Source: Lysobacter enzymogenes
GTDB lineage: Bacteria > Pseudomonadota > Gammaproteobacteria > Xanthomonadales > Xanthomonadaceae
NCBI RefSeq assembly: GCF_023617245.1
Contig: NZ_CP067396.1
Location: 1,612,001-1,676,000 of the forward strand
Length of the DNA stretch: 64,000 nt
Direction of reading: 5' to 3'
Shown: positions 27,291 through 37,880 of the stretch, one piece after another
Layout: each line of letters opens with the position of its first letter
How positions within the stretch are numbered: position 1 is the stretch's first letter
Notes under the pieces: model-generated
The model's input: only the letters and a program-made list of their open reading frames with translations
What the model was told of the DNA's origin: nothing
Database searches by the model: none
Translations under genes and position numbers: made by a program

Positions 27291-27628
27291 GAGCGTTCCT
27301 CTGGCTGGGGAGGGCGTCGATAGCGGACGAACCGCCCGTATCGTCGACGCCGCCGCGGCGTGCGGCCGCGACCGGACCACGATACACCGGCCCGCGCCGC
27401 GCGGCCTGTGATTGGAGACCGGTACGGACGCGAAACGCGCCACGGATGCGCGCGTTGTCCGGCGCGGATGCGGGTTCCGCGCGGGCGGGCGCGGCGCGGC
27501 CGTGATCGCTATTGCGCAATGCGCATGCGATGGCGCGCGCGGTTCGGCGGCGATGGCGCGTGCCGCGCGCGCAGCCTGGCTGCACACGCTGCGCGCCACG
27601 CGGTGGCCGCCGGTCATCGACGCGCGGC
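27291..27628. other. Intergenic region upstream of pqqA
   Basis: No gene found. On the minus strand a -10-like TATCGT lies at 27384-27379 without a clear -35. A 9-bp dyad (27567-27575 with 27588-27596) sits just after the upstream membrane-protein gene and could be its terminator, though it lacks a U-tract. Confidence 0.4.
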
Positions 27629-28102
27629 CTAACGCCGGCGCTTGAGGATGTCGCGGGCGAGAACCCAAACCACGATCACGTTGATTATGAGAACGGCGAT
27701 CGCGAGCCAGCCGGGATGGCGCGCCAGGGCGTAGAGATCGAACGGCAGGTACAGCGCCGCGCCGAGGCAGCCCAACCACGACGCCCAGGCCTTGGCCTTC
27801 CACAGGCCCCAGGCTTCCAGCAGGTGCAGCGCGGCGTAGGCGAACACGATGCCGGCCGCCAGGTGCACCGAGCCGGGGCTGATGCTGTGCGCGAGCCAGG
27901 CCATCGAGCCGTGCTCGGGATCGAGGTGGAAGCGGTGGATCAGCAGCTCGATCCAGCGCTGCAGCGGCGCCGGGCCGAGCAGTTCCAGGCCGCTGGCCGC
28001 CGACAGCGCGAGCAGGCCCTTGCCGGCTTCGACCGCGGCGATCGCGTGCAGTCCGGGGTGGGCATTGGGATCGGTGTCGTAGTGCGGGCCGGGATCGGTC
28101 AT
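27629..28102 (-). CDS. DUF2127-like small membrane protein
   Basis: 157 residues from MTDPGPHYDTDPNAHPGLHA. Four hydrophobic segments (around residues 20-40, 73-95, 100-120 and 128-150) and the pattern GLHAIAAVEAGKGLLAL resemble the DUF2127 family of uncharacterised integral membrane proteins. Start overlaps the stop of the upstream gene by ATGA, so both are translated together. Function unknown; ends with a basic ARDILKRRR tail. Confidence 0.75.
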   Translation of the reverse strand: MTDPGPHYDTDPNAHPGLHAIAAVEAGKGLLALSAASGLELLGPAPLQRWIELLIHRFHLDPEHGSMAWLAHSISPGSVHLAAGIVFAYAALHLLEAWGLWKAKAWASWLGCLGAALYLPFDLYALARHPGWLAIAVLIINVIVVWVLARDILKRRR

Positions 28103-28677
28103 CGACGCGGGTGGGCGACGTAGTGTTCGACCAGCCGCTGCGCGAGCGGCAGGTCCATGTGGGTGAGATCGCACAGCCGCCGGATCGCGTCGAGCTTCTT
28201 GCCGTCGTCGGCGAGCTTGCGCACCTCGGCGGGCAGCGGCGCGGACGCGCCGGGGTCGACGAACCGCTCGCGCGCGGCCTTGCGCGCGAGCGGGGCGCCG
28301 AGGGTGCGGCGGATCAGCACGATCGCCTCGACCGCCTGGCCGCGGTCGAACAGTTCCTGCACGGCTTCGGGCCACGCCGGCGGCGTGGGCTCGGCCGGTG
28401 CGGGCTCGGTCGGCGCAGGCTCGGCCGGTGCAGGCTCGAGGGATGACGCCATCGGCGCGGAATCGGCGGGCGCAGGCGCGGGCACTGCTGCCAGTGTCGA
28501 GGGCGCCGCGACCGCCTGTGGCGCCGGTTCGGATGCGGGCCGCAGCGGCCGCGGCGCGGGCGCGTCGGCGATTTGCCGGATCGGTTGCTTCGCGGCGATG
28601 CGCGCGCGCAGCCACCAGCCCAAGGCCAGTCCCGGCACCAGGCCGGCCAACCACCAGATCAGGGAATGCAAGTCCAT
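28099..28677 (-). CDS. Membrane-anchored protein with L7/L12-like repeats
   Basis: 192 residues. One N-terminal membrane helix (SLIWWLAGLVPGLALGWWL), a Pro/Ala-rich linker with PAPxEP repeats (about residues 45-110), then two helical motifs: GQAVEAIVLIRRTLGAPLARKA and GKKLDAIRRLCDLTHMDLPL. Both resemble the K(I/L)EAIKxxREATGLGLxEAK pattern of the ribosomal L7/L12 C-terminal domain, suggesting a tandem of that fold without ribosomal role. ATG 28677 chosen because it starts directly before the membrane helix. Coupled to the DUF2127-like gene. Function unknown. Confidence 0.7.
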   Translation of the reverse strand: MDLHSLIWWLAGLVPGLALGWWLRARIAAKQPIRQIADAPAPRPLRPASEPAPQAVAAPSTLAAVPAPAPADSAPMASSLEPAPAEPAPTEPAPAEPTPPAWPEAVQELFDRGQAVEAIVLIRRTLGAPLARKAARERFVDPGASAPLPAEVRKLADDGKKLDAIRRLCDLTHMDLPLAQRLVEHYVAHPRR

Positions 28678-28899
28678 TTCGCTTCGATCTCGCTCACGCG
28701 CGCAGGTTCCCCGTGCGCGGACATTTTTGCAACCGCCCAGGCACGCGGCGGCGCGGCGCAACTGCGACGGCGCGGCCGGAATCGAAGATCGAAGCGGGGG
28801 GCGAAGCGGAAAAGACCCGGAACCGACGCGCGACGCCGCGTTGCGCGGCGTGCGGAGCGGGGCGCGGACCGGCGGTTGCGGTCCGCGCCCTCATCGCGA

Positions 28900-30750
<1,851 letters not shown>

Positions 30751-30796
30751 GCGAGAGGACGCCGGAAGGCGCCTAGACGTTGGAAGGAAGCCGGCC

Positions 30797-30802
30797 ATTA
30801 TA
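30797..30802 (-). promoter_or_regulatory. -10 box of typA
   Basis: Exact TATAAT on the minus strand, which would give a leader of about 40 nt. The -35 is not recognisable. Confidence 0.5.
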
Positions 30803-31207
30803 CGGGGCAAATACGGCAAGCGCCTGTGCGGGCGGGGATTTTTGTTCAGCGGCTCAGGAGCCTGAACAGGCCGGGCGCGGTTTCGGGCCGGCCGTGCACG
30901 GGCGGGGCGAGCCGCTAGCCCTCGAAGCGGGCGTAAAACGCGGGGTTTGCGCGCTTCGGGCTGCAAGCGCGGCCTCGCGATCTCGCCGGATGGCGCGAAA
31001 ACTGGGGCCAGCGGGGCGGGGCTCGGTGCGGTCGGAGCGGTTGCCCGGGCCGGGCTTGCGGCGATCGCGGCTTGCGCCGACCCTCCGGGGCTTCGGGGGC
31101 CGGCGCGCGGTCCGTCGCTTCGGTACCCTTGTGGATTGCCCCGGCCGTCGCCATCTCGGCCGGCGACGCCTTACCCCATCCCCATCGCATCACCTGGAGC
31201 ACGTTGC
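30803..31207. other. Divergent intergenic region typA / cyclophilin
   Basis: About 400 nt without a gene. GC-rich and without recognised repeats; the cyclophilin promoter should be near the 3' end but no clear hexamers were found. Confidence 0.4.
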
Positions 31208-31714
<507 letters not shown>

Positions 31715-31750
31715 GTCTTGCGGCCGCCGCGGGTTCGCGGCGGCCGGAGC

Positions 31751-31783
31751 AAAAAAAGACGGCCGCGAGGCCGTCTTTTTTTT
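31751..31783 (+). terminator. Intrinsic terminator after cyclophilin gene
   Basis: A7-GACGGCC stem pairs perfectly with GGCCGTC-T7 (31751-31764 with 31769-31782, GCGA loop), followed by a further T. Symmetric, so it can act on both strands. Confidence 0.9.
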
Positions 31784-31834
31784 GGGGCGTTGCCGGGCTC
31801 GGTCGGTTGTCGCTGGCGCGCTGCGAGCTGAGAC

Positions 31835-31933
31835 GAAAGCGTCGGGCCTGAAGGCCCTCCCACAAGAGCCGAAAGCGTCGGGCCTGAGGCCCTTCCACAA
31901 GAGCCGAAAGCGTCGGGCCTGAGGCCCTCCCAA
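31835..31933. repeat. Family A repeat, three direct copies of one arm
   Basis: GAAAGCGTCGGGCCTGA-type arm repeated head-to-tail at 31835-31870, 31871-31905 and 31906-31933. The other family A loci are inverted pairs; this one is a direct triplet. Confidence 0.8.
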
Positions 31934-31938
31934 GGATC

Positions 31939-31958
31939 GTCGGGCCGCAAGGCCCGAC
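31939..31958. terminator. GCAA-loop hairpin between convergent genes
   Basis: Perfect 8-bp stem GTCGGGCC/GGCCCGAC with GCAA tetraloop, 24 nt beyond the end of the minus-strand lipoprotein gene. Possible terminator of that operon, without U-tract on the minus side. Confidence 0.4.
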
Positions 31959-31981
31959 AGGTCTTCGCGCGCGCGGGGCGC

Positions 31982-32560
31982 TCAGCGCACGAACTGCATC
32001 GTGTCGAGCATGCGCCCGACCGCGCCGGCGTCGCGGCTGTAGTAGTGCTCGCTCGGCGCCATCCATACCAGCGAGGTCAGCTTGCCCTCGCGTTCCACCG
32101 CGGCGACGGTGCCTTTGTAGTTCAGGCCGTCGGCGTTGCTCATGGCGAAGTCGAAGCGCAGGCCGTCGACGGCGCCGAAGCGGTGCGGGTGCAGTTCGCC
32201 GCTGTCGAGGTTGACCGCGCCTTCCTCGCGCAGGCCGTCGAGCACCAGGTCGCGCAGTTCGTCCGGACGCATGCCGCTGCGGAACCACGGGCCGTCGGGC
32301 TTGGACGCCTTTTCCTTGCGCGCCATGAACACGTGCTCGCCGGGCTTGATGTTGGAGTAGATGCGCAGCTGGTTGAGGCGGGTGCCGTCGATGGTCCAGG
32401 TTTCCTGGCGCGCGCCCTTGATCCGGGCCCAGTCGAGGGTGCTGTCCAGGCGCAGGTCGAACACGGTCGAGGCGCCGGCGCGCTGCAGGGTGTTGGCGGC
32501 GCAGCCGGCCAGGGCGAGGACCGCCAGGGCCGCGGCGAAAGTCTTGAGGCGCAAAGTCAC
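31982..32560 (-). CDS. Lipoprotein of unknown function
   Basis: 192 residues with a lipoprotein signal (TLRLKTFAAALAVLALAGC, lipobox LAGC). The mature part has no recognised domain; it is mixed alpha/beta with motifs YSNIKPGEHVFMARK and HRFGAVDGLRFDF. Start is GTG 32560, overlapping the stop of the M48 protease gene (GTGA). Third gene of a three-gene unit; probably acts with the protease in the periplasm or outer membrane. Confidence 0.75.
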   Translation of the reverse strand: MTLRLKTFAAALAVLALAGCAANTLQRAGASTVFDLRLDSTLDWARIKGARQETWTIDGTRLNQLRIYSNIKPGEHVFMARKEKASKPDGPWFRSGMRPDELRDLVLDGLREEGAVNLDSGELHPHRFGAVDGLRFDFAMSNADGLNYKGTVAAVEREGKLTSLVWMAPSEHYYSRDAGAVGRMLDTMQFVR

Positions 32561-33792
32561 GGGGCGGTCTCCAGTTCGGCGATGGTTTTTTCGATGAAGG
32601 GGCGTTCTTCGGCGTCGGGCGCGGCGGCGAGATAACGGCGGAACGCGTCGATCGCGGCGGCCGCGTCCTTGCGTTCGCGCAGCGCGTAGGCCTGTTCGCG
32701 CCAGGCCGCGGGCGGCGCGTCGGCGTGGGCGACGGCCTCGCTCAACAGTTGCGCGCTGCGCTGGCGGTCGTCGTTCTTGCCGCGGCGACGGTAGGCTTCG
32801 GCGAGGTAGTAGCCGTACAGGCCCTGGTTGCCTTGGTCGCCGGCGCGCTGGGCCTCCTCGCGCAGGTCGGCGATGACCTGGATCGAGGTGTCGTAGGTGC
32901 GCCGCGACAGTTCCGCGGCCAGCCAGCGGTCCAGCCACGGCCGCATCGCCGCCTGATACGCGTCGCGGCCGACCTCGCCGGGCGCGCCGGCGTGGGCCTT
33001 GGCCGCGGCGGCGGTGTCTTCCAGGCGTTCGGCGGTATTGGGGTGGCTGGCGAACACCGGCCACGGCTTGGAGCGCTTGCTGGATTTCTCCTCGCGCAGC
33101 ATCCGCCCCCACACCTGCGCGCCGGCCTGCGGGTCGTAGCCCAGGCCGACCACGCGGTCGAAACCGACCTGGTCGGCCTCGCGCTCCATGTCGCGCGAGA
33201 ACTTGCTGACGCTGGCCAGCCCGCCGAGCGAGGCGGCCAGCGCGACCACGCTGGGGATGATCGCGATCGACGCCATCACCGCGCTGGTGCTCTTGGCCTT
33301 GGTCCAGCCGCGCAGGCCGTGGCGCTGGCGGTAGTGGGCGAACTCGTGGCCCAGCACCAGCGCCAGCTCGGATTCGTCCTGCATCCGCAGCAGCGCGCCG
33401 GTGAACACCAGCATCGCGCCGTTGGGCGCCATCGAGGCGTTGAACACCGGCACGTCGACGATATAGACGCGCAGGTCGGCGCAATGCTCGCCGGCGACCT
33501 TGCAGGCCACGCCCTGCACGTAGGCGTTGAGCGCGGGGTCGCGCACCAGCGCCGGCGCGGTCTTGATGTCGCGTTCGGCCTGGTCCATGCCGTACCACAG
33601 CTCGGCCTCGGTGCTGCCCGCGCCGGGGCGTTCGCCGGGCCGGATCGGCTCGATCGGCGCGGCCGCCGAGGCCAGCGCCGGCGCGGCGAGCGCGCAGGCG
33701 AGCGCCAGGCGCAGGCAGGCCAGGCGTGGTGCGACGAAGCGGAGCGGGGCGGGGGCGGACCGGCGCGGCGGACGCACCGCCGCGCGGCTCAC
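32557..33792 (-). CDS. Secreted M48-family metalloprotease with TPR-like tail
   Basis: 411 residues. Zinc protease motif HEFAHY (LVLGHEFAHYRQRHG) with downstream third ligand in DMEREADQVGFD, as in BepA/LoiP-type M48 enzymes of the periplasm. N-terminal signal peptide (LRLALACALAAPALASAA), a hydrophobic segment after the active site, then helical repeats (about residues 300-411: YYLAEAYRRRGKNDD, AWREQAYALRERKD) like TPRs. GTG 33792 overlaps the upstream stop. Likely role in outer-membrane protein quality control; substrate unknown. Confidence 0.85.
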   Translation of the reverse strand: MSRAAVRPPRRSAPAPLRFVAPRLACLRLALACALAAPALASAAAPIEPIRPGERPGAGSTEAELWYGMDQAERDIKTAPALVRDPALNAYVQGVACKVAGEHCADLRVYIVDVPVFNASMAPNGAMLVFTGALLRMQDESELALVLGHEFAHYRQRHGLRGWTKAKSTSAVMASIAIIPSVVALAASLGGLASVSKFSRDMEREADQVGFDRVVGLGYDPQAGAQVWGRMLREEKSSKRSKPWPVFASHPNTAERLEDTAAAAKAHAGAPGEVGRDAYQAAMRPWLDRWLAAELSRRTYDTSIQVIADLREEAQRAGDQGNQGLYGYYLAEAYRRRGKNDDRQRSAQLLSEAVAHADAPPAAWREQAYALRERKDAAAAIDAFRRYLAAAPDAEERPFIEKTIAELETAP

Positions 33793-34541
33793 AGCGGAAT
33801 GCCCTTGAGCATGCTGGCGACGGTGCCCTTGGCGCCCTTTTCGTCGCGCAGGTCGCCGCTGCCCTTGACCATCTGGTTGAACCACACCACCTGGCCGGTG
33901 CGCAGGTCCACCAGCGTGGCCACGCCGACCTGCGAACCGCCGCCGACATCGATGTAGGTGCCGAGCGCCGCGCCGGCGAGCATGGTCAGCACCCGCACCG
34001 CGGTGCGGCCGCCGGTGGCGTAGGAGTCGCGGATGTAGGTGAACAGGGCATAGTCGGCGCCGGTGGCCTCGCGCAGCCCGGCCACGCCCGGGCCGAGGCT
34101 CCAGTCCATGCGCGGCTTGCCGGTCTTGGCGTCTTTCTTGGTCGCCAGCGCGCCGCCGAGGCTGTACTGGGAAATGCTCAGCGCCACCGCCTGGTTCAGG
34201 CGCACGATCTGGCCCATCTGCGAGTTCGGGTCGAGGTCGTCGGGCACGTCGTAGTCGTCGCGGCGCTCGGCCTTGGAGCCGGCCAGCAGTTCGCGCACCG
34301 CCTGCGGATACAGCTTGCGCGCGGCCTCGGACCATTCCTTGCGCGGCTCGGCGAGCCCGCCGGCCGAGACCAGGCTCAGCTCGATGTCCGGTTCGATCAG
34401 CACCACGCTGCCTTCGACCTTGAGCGCCTGGCCCTGGGCGTCGGTGGCGGTGCGGTTCTGGGCATGGGCGGCCGACAGCGGCGCGCACGCGATCGCCAGC
34501 GCCACGACGGCGCCGGCCAGCTTGCTGGCGAATGGTTTCAT
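33789..34541 (-). CDS. Secreted protein, function unknown
   Basis: 250 residues. Sec signal peptide KLAGAVVALAIACAPLSAAHA, then a soluble domain with VVLIEPDIELSLVSAGGLAEPRKEW and GADYALFTYIRDSYATGGRTAV, and near the C-terminus LVDLRTGQVVWFNQMVKGSGDLRD. The latter pattern is reminiscent of small lipoproteins that report on envelope assembly (GNA1162/DUF799 type), but I cannot assign a family. First gene of the unit with the M48 protease and the lipoprotein; overlap of stop and next start (GTGA). Confidence 0.75.
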   Translation of the reverse strand: MKPFASKLAGAVVALAIACAPLSAAHAQNRTATDAQGQALKVEGSVVLIEPDIELSLVSAGGLAEPRKEWSEAARKLYPQAVRELLAGSKAERRDDYDVPDDLDPNSQMGQIVRLNQAVALSISQYSLGGALATKKDAKTGKPRMDWSLGPGVAGLREATGADYALFTYIRDSYATGGRTAVRVLTMLAGAALGTYIDVGGGSQVGVATLVDLRTGQVVWFNQMVKGSGDLRDEKGAKGTVASMLKGIPL

Positions 34542-34933
34542 CGAATCGGCCCCCTGATGCCGATGTCCCTGACGAAAACGTTTGGAATCCCCGAGTGGCC
34601 CGAACGGCGGCGGCCGCGTCCCCCGCGTCCGCCTCCTGCGTGCGCAGGCGATTCGAGCCGGCACACTAAACCCGAACGCCGTCGCGTTTTCAAGAGGCGA
34701 ATCGTGCAAAGCCGACCGGCCGGACGGGCACGGCCGGCGGCGTCCGCGCCGGCGCCCCGCGGCCGCGCGCGGGCCGGTCCGCGGCGACCGCTGTGATACC
34801 ATTCTGCGGCTCGAACCAGCGGTAATCGCGGCCCTTTCCGCAAGGCCGCCCGCGAGGCGCCCCGCGCGCCGCGCCGCTGCTTCCGGCGCCGTCCATCCTC
34901 GCTCCGTCGTAACCACCCCACGAGGTTCACACG
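34542..34933. other. Intergenic region, divergent secreted protein / aminotransferase
   Basis: 392 nt without a gene. Contains the extended -10 candidate listed separately; nothing else recognised. Confidence 0.4.
34794..34802 (+). promoter_or_regulatory. Extended -10 promoter candidate of the aminotransferase
   Basis: TGATACCAT matches the TGnTAnnnT extended -10 form; it lies about 130 nt before the ATG. No clear -35. Confidence 0.35.
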
Positions 34934-36139
34934 ATGCCCCAGCTCGCCCGGCGCATCGGTCGCGCCAAGCCCAGCGCGATCATGCAGGTTGCCGAAAAGG
35001 CCAAGCGGCTCAAGGCCGAAGGCCGCGACATCATCAGCTTCTCCATCGGCGTCCCCAACTTCCTGCCCGGCGACCACGTCTACGCCGCCGTGCGCGAGGC
35101 GCTGGCCAAGGACAGCGGCCAGTACGGCAGCAACCGCGGCGCCGACGCGCTGCTGGACGCCTTCATCGAGCACATGGGCAAGATCGGCCTGACCGGCTAC
35201 GGCCGGGTCAACTGCGCGACCGGCATCGGCGCCAAGCACGTGATCTACAACATCGCCGAGGCGCTGCTCGACGAAGGCGACACCATCGTCTTCCCGACCC
35301 CGTACTGGACCAGCTATCTCGACATCGCCGAGATCGTCAACGCCAAGATCGACCTGCTGCCGTGCCCGGCTTCGCAGGACTACAAGCTCACCCCGGCGCA
35401 GCTCGACGCCGCGCTGGCGAAGAAGCCGAAGGTGTTCTTGTTCAACAACCCCTCGAACCCGACCGGCATGGTCTATTCGAAGGACGAGATCGACGCGCTG
35501 GCCGCGGTCGTCGCCAAGTACCCGGACACCTGGGTCATCACCGACGACATCTACAACCGCATGGTGTTCGACGGCCTGGGCTACCACAACTTCGTGCACT
35601 CGCGTCCCGAGCTGCGCGACCGGGTGATCTTCATCGACTCGCTGTCCAAGACCTACGGCATGCCGGGCTGGCGCGTGGGTTTCATGGCCGGGCCGGAAGT
35701 GATCGCCCAGGCGGTGACCACGATGAACTCGAACCACATCACCAACGTGCCGGAGATCGTCACCGCCGCCGCCGTGGCCGCGCTGTCGGGCCCGCAGGAC
35801 GTGCCGACCCAGCGCTGCGCCGAGTTCCAGGCCAAGCGCGACCAGGTCATGGCGGCGATGGACTCGATTCCCGGCGTGATCTGCCCGCGTCCGCAGGGCG
35901 CGTTCTACGTCTTCCCCGACATCAGCGTCGCCTTCGGCAAGACCCACCGGCCCAGCGGCCTGAAGATCGGCAACGACATGGACTTCTGCAACGCGCTGCT
36001 GGAAACCAAGGGCGTGGCCTGCGTGCCGGGCTCGGCGTTCGGCGAACCCAGCGCGCTGCGCATCAGCTACACCTGCCCGACGCCGCAGCTGGCGCCGGGC
36101 CTGCAGCGCTTCCAGGAGTTCTTCGCCGAGCTCGCCTGA
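34934..36139 (+). CDS. Class I/II pyridoxal-phosphate aminotransferase
   Basis: 401 residues of fold type I. PLP lysine in SLSKTYGMPGWRVGF, NPSNPTGMVY and DDIYNRMVF motifs, C-terminal Arg in ALRISYTCP that binds the substrate carboxylate. Resembles aspartate/prephenate-type aminotransferases (AspC/PatA group), so probably makes aspartate or other amino acids from 2-oxoacids. ATG 34934 preceded by CGAGGTTCACACG. The next gene starts 41 nt downstream. Confidence 0.9.
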   Translation: MPQLARRIGRAKPSAIMQVAEKAKRLKAEGRDIISFSIGVPNFLPGDHVYAAVREALAKDSGQYGSNRGADALLDAFIEHMGKIGLTGYGRVNCATGIGAKHVIYNIAEALLDEGDTIVFPTPYWTSYLDIAEIVNAKIDLLPCPASQDYKLTPAQLDAALAKKPKVFLFNNPSNPTGMVYSKDEIDALAAVVAKYPDTWVITDDIYNRMVFDGLGYHNFVHSRPELRDRVIFIDSLSKTYGMPGWRVGFMAGPEVIAQAVTTMNSNHITNVPEIVTAAAVAALSGPQDVPTQRCAEFQAKRDQVMAAMDSIPGVICPRPQGAFYVFPDISVAFGKTHRPSGLKIGNDMDFCNALLETKGVACVPGSAFGEPSALRISYTCPTPQLAPGLQRFQEFFAELA

Positions 36140-36180
36140 GCCCGGCGAAGCCGCCCGCCCGCGACGAGAAGGACGACGTC

Positions 36181-36573
36181 ATGCGCGTGACCACCGTGTT
36201 GTGCGTCGTCGCCGCGCTCGCCGTGGGCGTGGCCGGCGCCAAGTTCGCCATGAGCGGCGGCCTGCCGCAGCAGTGGTTCGGTTCGGCGCCGGCGCAGCTG
36301 GCGGCGGACGATCCGCGCCACGCCACCGGCGACAAGCGCATCGTCATGCTCGCCGCGGAGTGGTGCGGTTACTGCGAAAAGCTGCGCAAGGACTTCGAAC
36401 TGGCCGACGTGCGCTACACCCTGATCGACGTCGACACCGAGCAGGGCCAGCGCGCGATGGCCGCGGTCGGCGCGCGCGGGGTGCCGGTCACCATCGTCGG
36501 CCAGGACATCGTCTACGGCTACCAACCCGATCGGATCAAGGACAAGCTCGCGCCGCTCGGCTATCGGCTGTGA
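36181..36573 (+). CDS. Membrane-anchored glutaredoxin/thioredoxin-fold protein
   Basis: 130 residues. N-terminal hydrophobic segment (VLCVVAALAVGVAGAKFAM), then a thioredoxin fold with AAEWCGYCEKLRKDF (CGYC redox motif about residue 62) and the cis-Pro VGARGVPVTIV. Likely an exported or inner-membrane-anchored thiol-disulfide protein facing the periplasm. No DsbD-type partner in the window; dsbB lies 16 kb away. Confidence 0.85.
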   Translation: MRVTTVLCVVAALAVGVAGAKFAMSGGLPQQWFGSAPAQLAADDPRHATGDKRIVMLAAEWCGYCEKLRKDFELADVRYTLIDVDTEQGQRAMAAVGARGVPVTIVGQDIVYGYQPDRIKDKLAPLGYRL

Positions 36574-36645
36574 CCGCGCGCGTCCTGTTTACACACTCGC
36601 GGGCCCGCGCCCGCCCCAACGTTCACTAGCGAAGGAAACACCTCG

Positions 36646-37632
36646 ATGAAGACTCCCGTCCGCGTTGCCGTCACCGGCGCTGCCGGCCAGATCGGCTACT
36701 CGCTGCTGTTCCGCATCGCCTCCGGCGAAATGCTCGGCAAGGACCAGCCGGTGATCCTGCAGCTGCTGGAGCTGCCGCTGGAGAAGGCCCAGGCCGCGCT
36801 CAAGGGCGTGATCATGGAGCTGGAAGACTGCGCGTTCCCGCTGCTGGCCGGCATCGTCGGCACCGACGACGCCGAAGTCGCGTTCAAGGACGCCGACATC
36901 GCCCTGCTGGTCGGCGCGCGTCCGCGCGGCCCGGGCATGGAGCGCAAGGACCTGCTGCTGGAAAACGCCAAGATCTTCACCGCCCAGGGCGCCGCGCTGA
37001 ACAAGGTCGCCTCGCGCAACGTCAAGGTGCTGGTGGTCGGCAACCCGGCCAACACCAACGCCTACATCGCGATGAAGTCGGCGCCGGACCTGCCGGCGAA
37101 GAACTTCACCGCGATGCTGCGCCTGGACCACAACCGCGCGCTGAGCCAGCTCGCCGCCAAGGCCGGCGTCGCCGTGGGCGACATCGAGAACCTGATCGTG
37201 TGGGGCAACCACAGCCCGACCATGTATCCGGACTACCGCTTCGCCAAGGCCGGCGGCGCCTCGCTGAAGGACAAGATCGGCGACGCCGACTGGAACGCCA
37301 ACACCTTCATCCCGCAGGTCGGCAAGCGCGGCGCGGCGATCATCGAAGCGCGCGGCCTGTCCTCGGCCGCCTCGGCCGCCAACGCCGCGATCGACCACAT
37401 CCGCGACTGGGTGCTCGGCAGCGACGGCAAGTGGGTGACCATGGGCGTGCCGTCGGACGGCAGCTACGGCATCCCCGAAGGCGTGATGTACGGCGTGCCG
37501 GTGATCACCGCCAACGGCGAGTACACCCGCGTGGAAGGCCTGGAGATCGACGAGTTCAGCCGCAAGGCCATGGACAAGACCCTGGCCGAGCTGGAAGAAG
37601 AGCGCGCCGGCGTCGCCCACCTGCTGGGCTGA
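36646..37632 (+). CDS. mdh: Malate dehydrogenase
   Basis: 328 residues, NAD-dependent TCA enzyme of the cytosolic-type group used by xanthomonads (longer than the 312-aa E. coli Mdh). N-terminal TGAAGQIGYSLLFRIASG dinucleotide motif, substrate Arg in LVGARPRGPGMERKD, catalytic His in VWGNHSPTMYPD. GAAGGAA Shine-Dalgarno. Strong terminator after the stop. Confidence 0.96.
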   Translation: MKTPVRVAVTGAAGQIGYSLLFRIASGEMLGKDQPVILQLLELPLEKAQAALKGVIMELEDCAFPLLAGIVGTDDAEVAFKDADIALLVGARPRGPGMERKDLLLENAKIFTAQGAALNKVASRNVKVLVVGNPANTNAYIAMKSAPDLPAKNFTAMLRLDHNRALSQLAAKAGVAVGDIENLIVWGNHSPTMYPDYRFAKAGGASLKDKIGDADWNANTFIPQVGKRGAAIIEARGLSSAASAANAAIDHIRDWVLGSDGKWVTMGVPSDGSYGIPEGVMYGVPVITANGEYTRVEGLEIDEFSRKAMDKTLAELEEERAGVAHLLG

Positions 37633-37654
37633 GCGGTTCGCGCCATCGATGCAT

Positions 37655-37688
37655 GAACGGGGCGGCTTCGGCCGCCCCGTTCGTTTTT
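37655..37688 (+). terminator. Intrinsic terminator of mdh
   Basis: Perfect 12-bp stem (37655-37666 with 37671-37682) with TTCG tetraloop, followed by GTTTTT. Confidence 0.92.
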
Positions 37689-37707
37689 GCGCTTCGCGGG
37701 GCTGCTT

Positions 37708-37794
37708 TTGTGGGAGGGACTTCAGTCCCGATGCTTTTTTCTCAGATCGCGGCGACCTGAGCGGAAAGCATCGGGACTGAAGTCGCTCCCACAA
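37708..37794. repeat. Palindromic repeat family A, copy 4
   Basis: Arms 37708-37737 and 37765-37794, 30 bp with a single mismatch; core identical to copy 1 (GGGACTTCAGTCCCGATGCT). Confidence 0.88.
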
Positions 37795-37880
37795 GAGCAG
37801 CCCGGCGCCGGAGCGTCCCGGCCGCCCCGACCCGCGGCCGGAGCGTGTAGGATCGGACCCGCTTTCCACCGGGATCCCCC

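Noticed and set aside
30947..31207. N-terminal extension of the cyclophilin
   Set aside because: No conservation expected, no signal peptide, and a good ribosome-binding site precedes the ATG at 31208.
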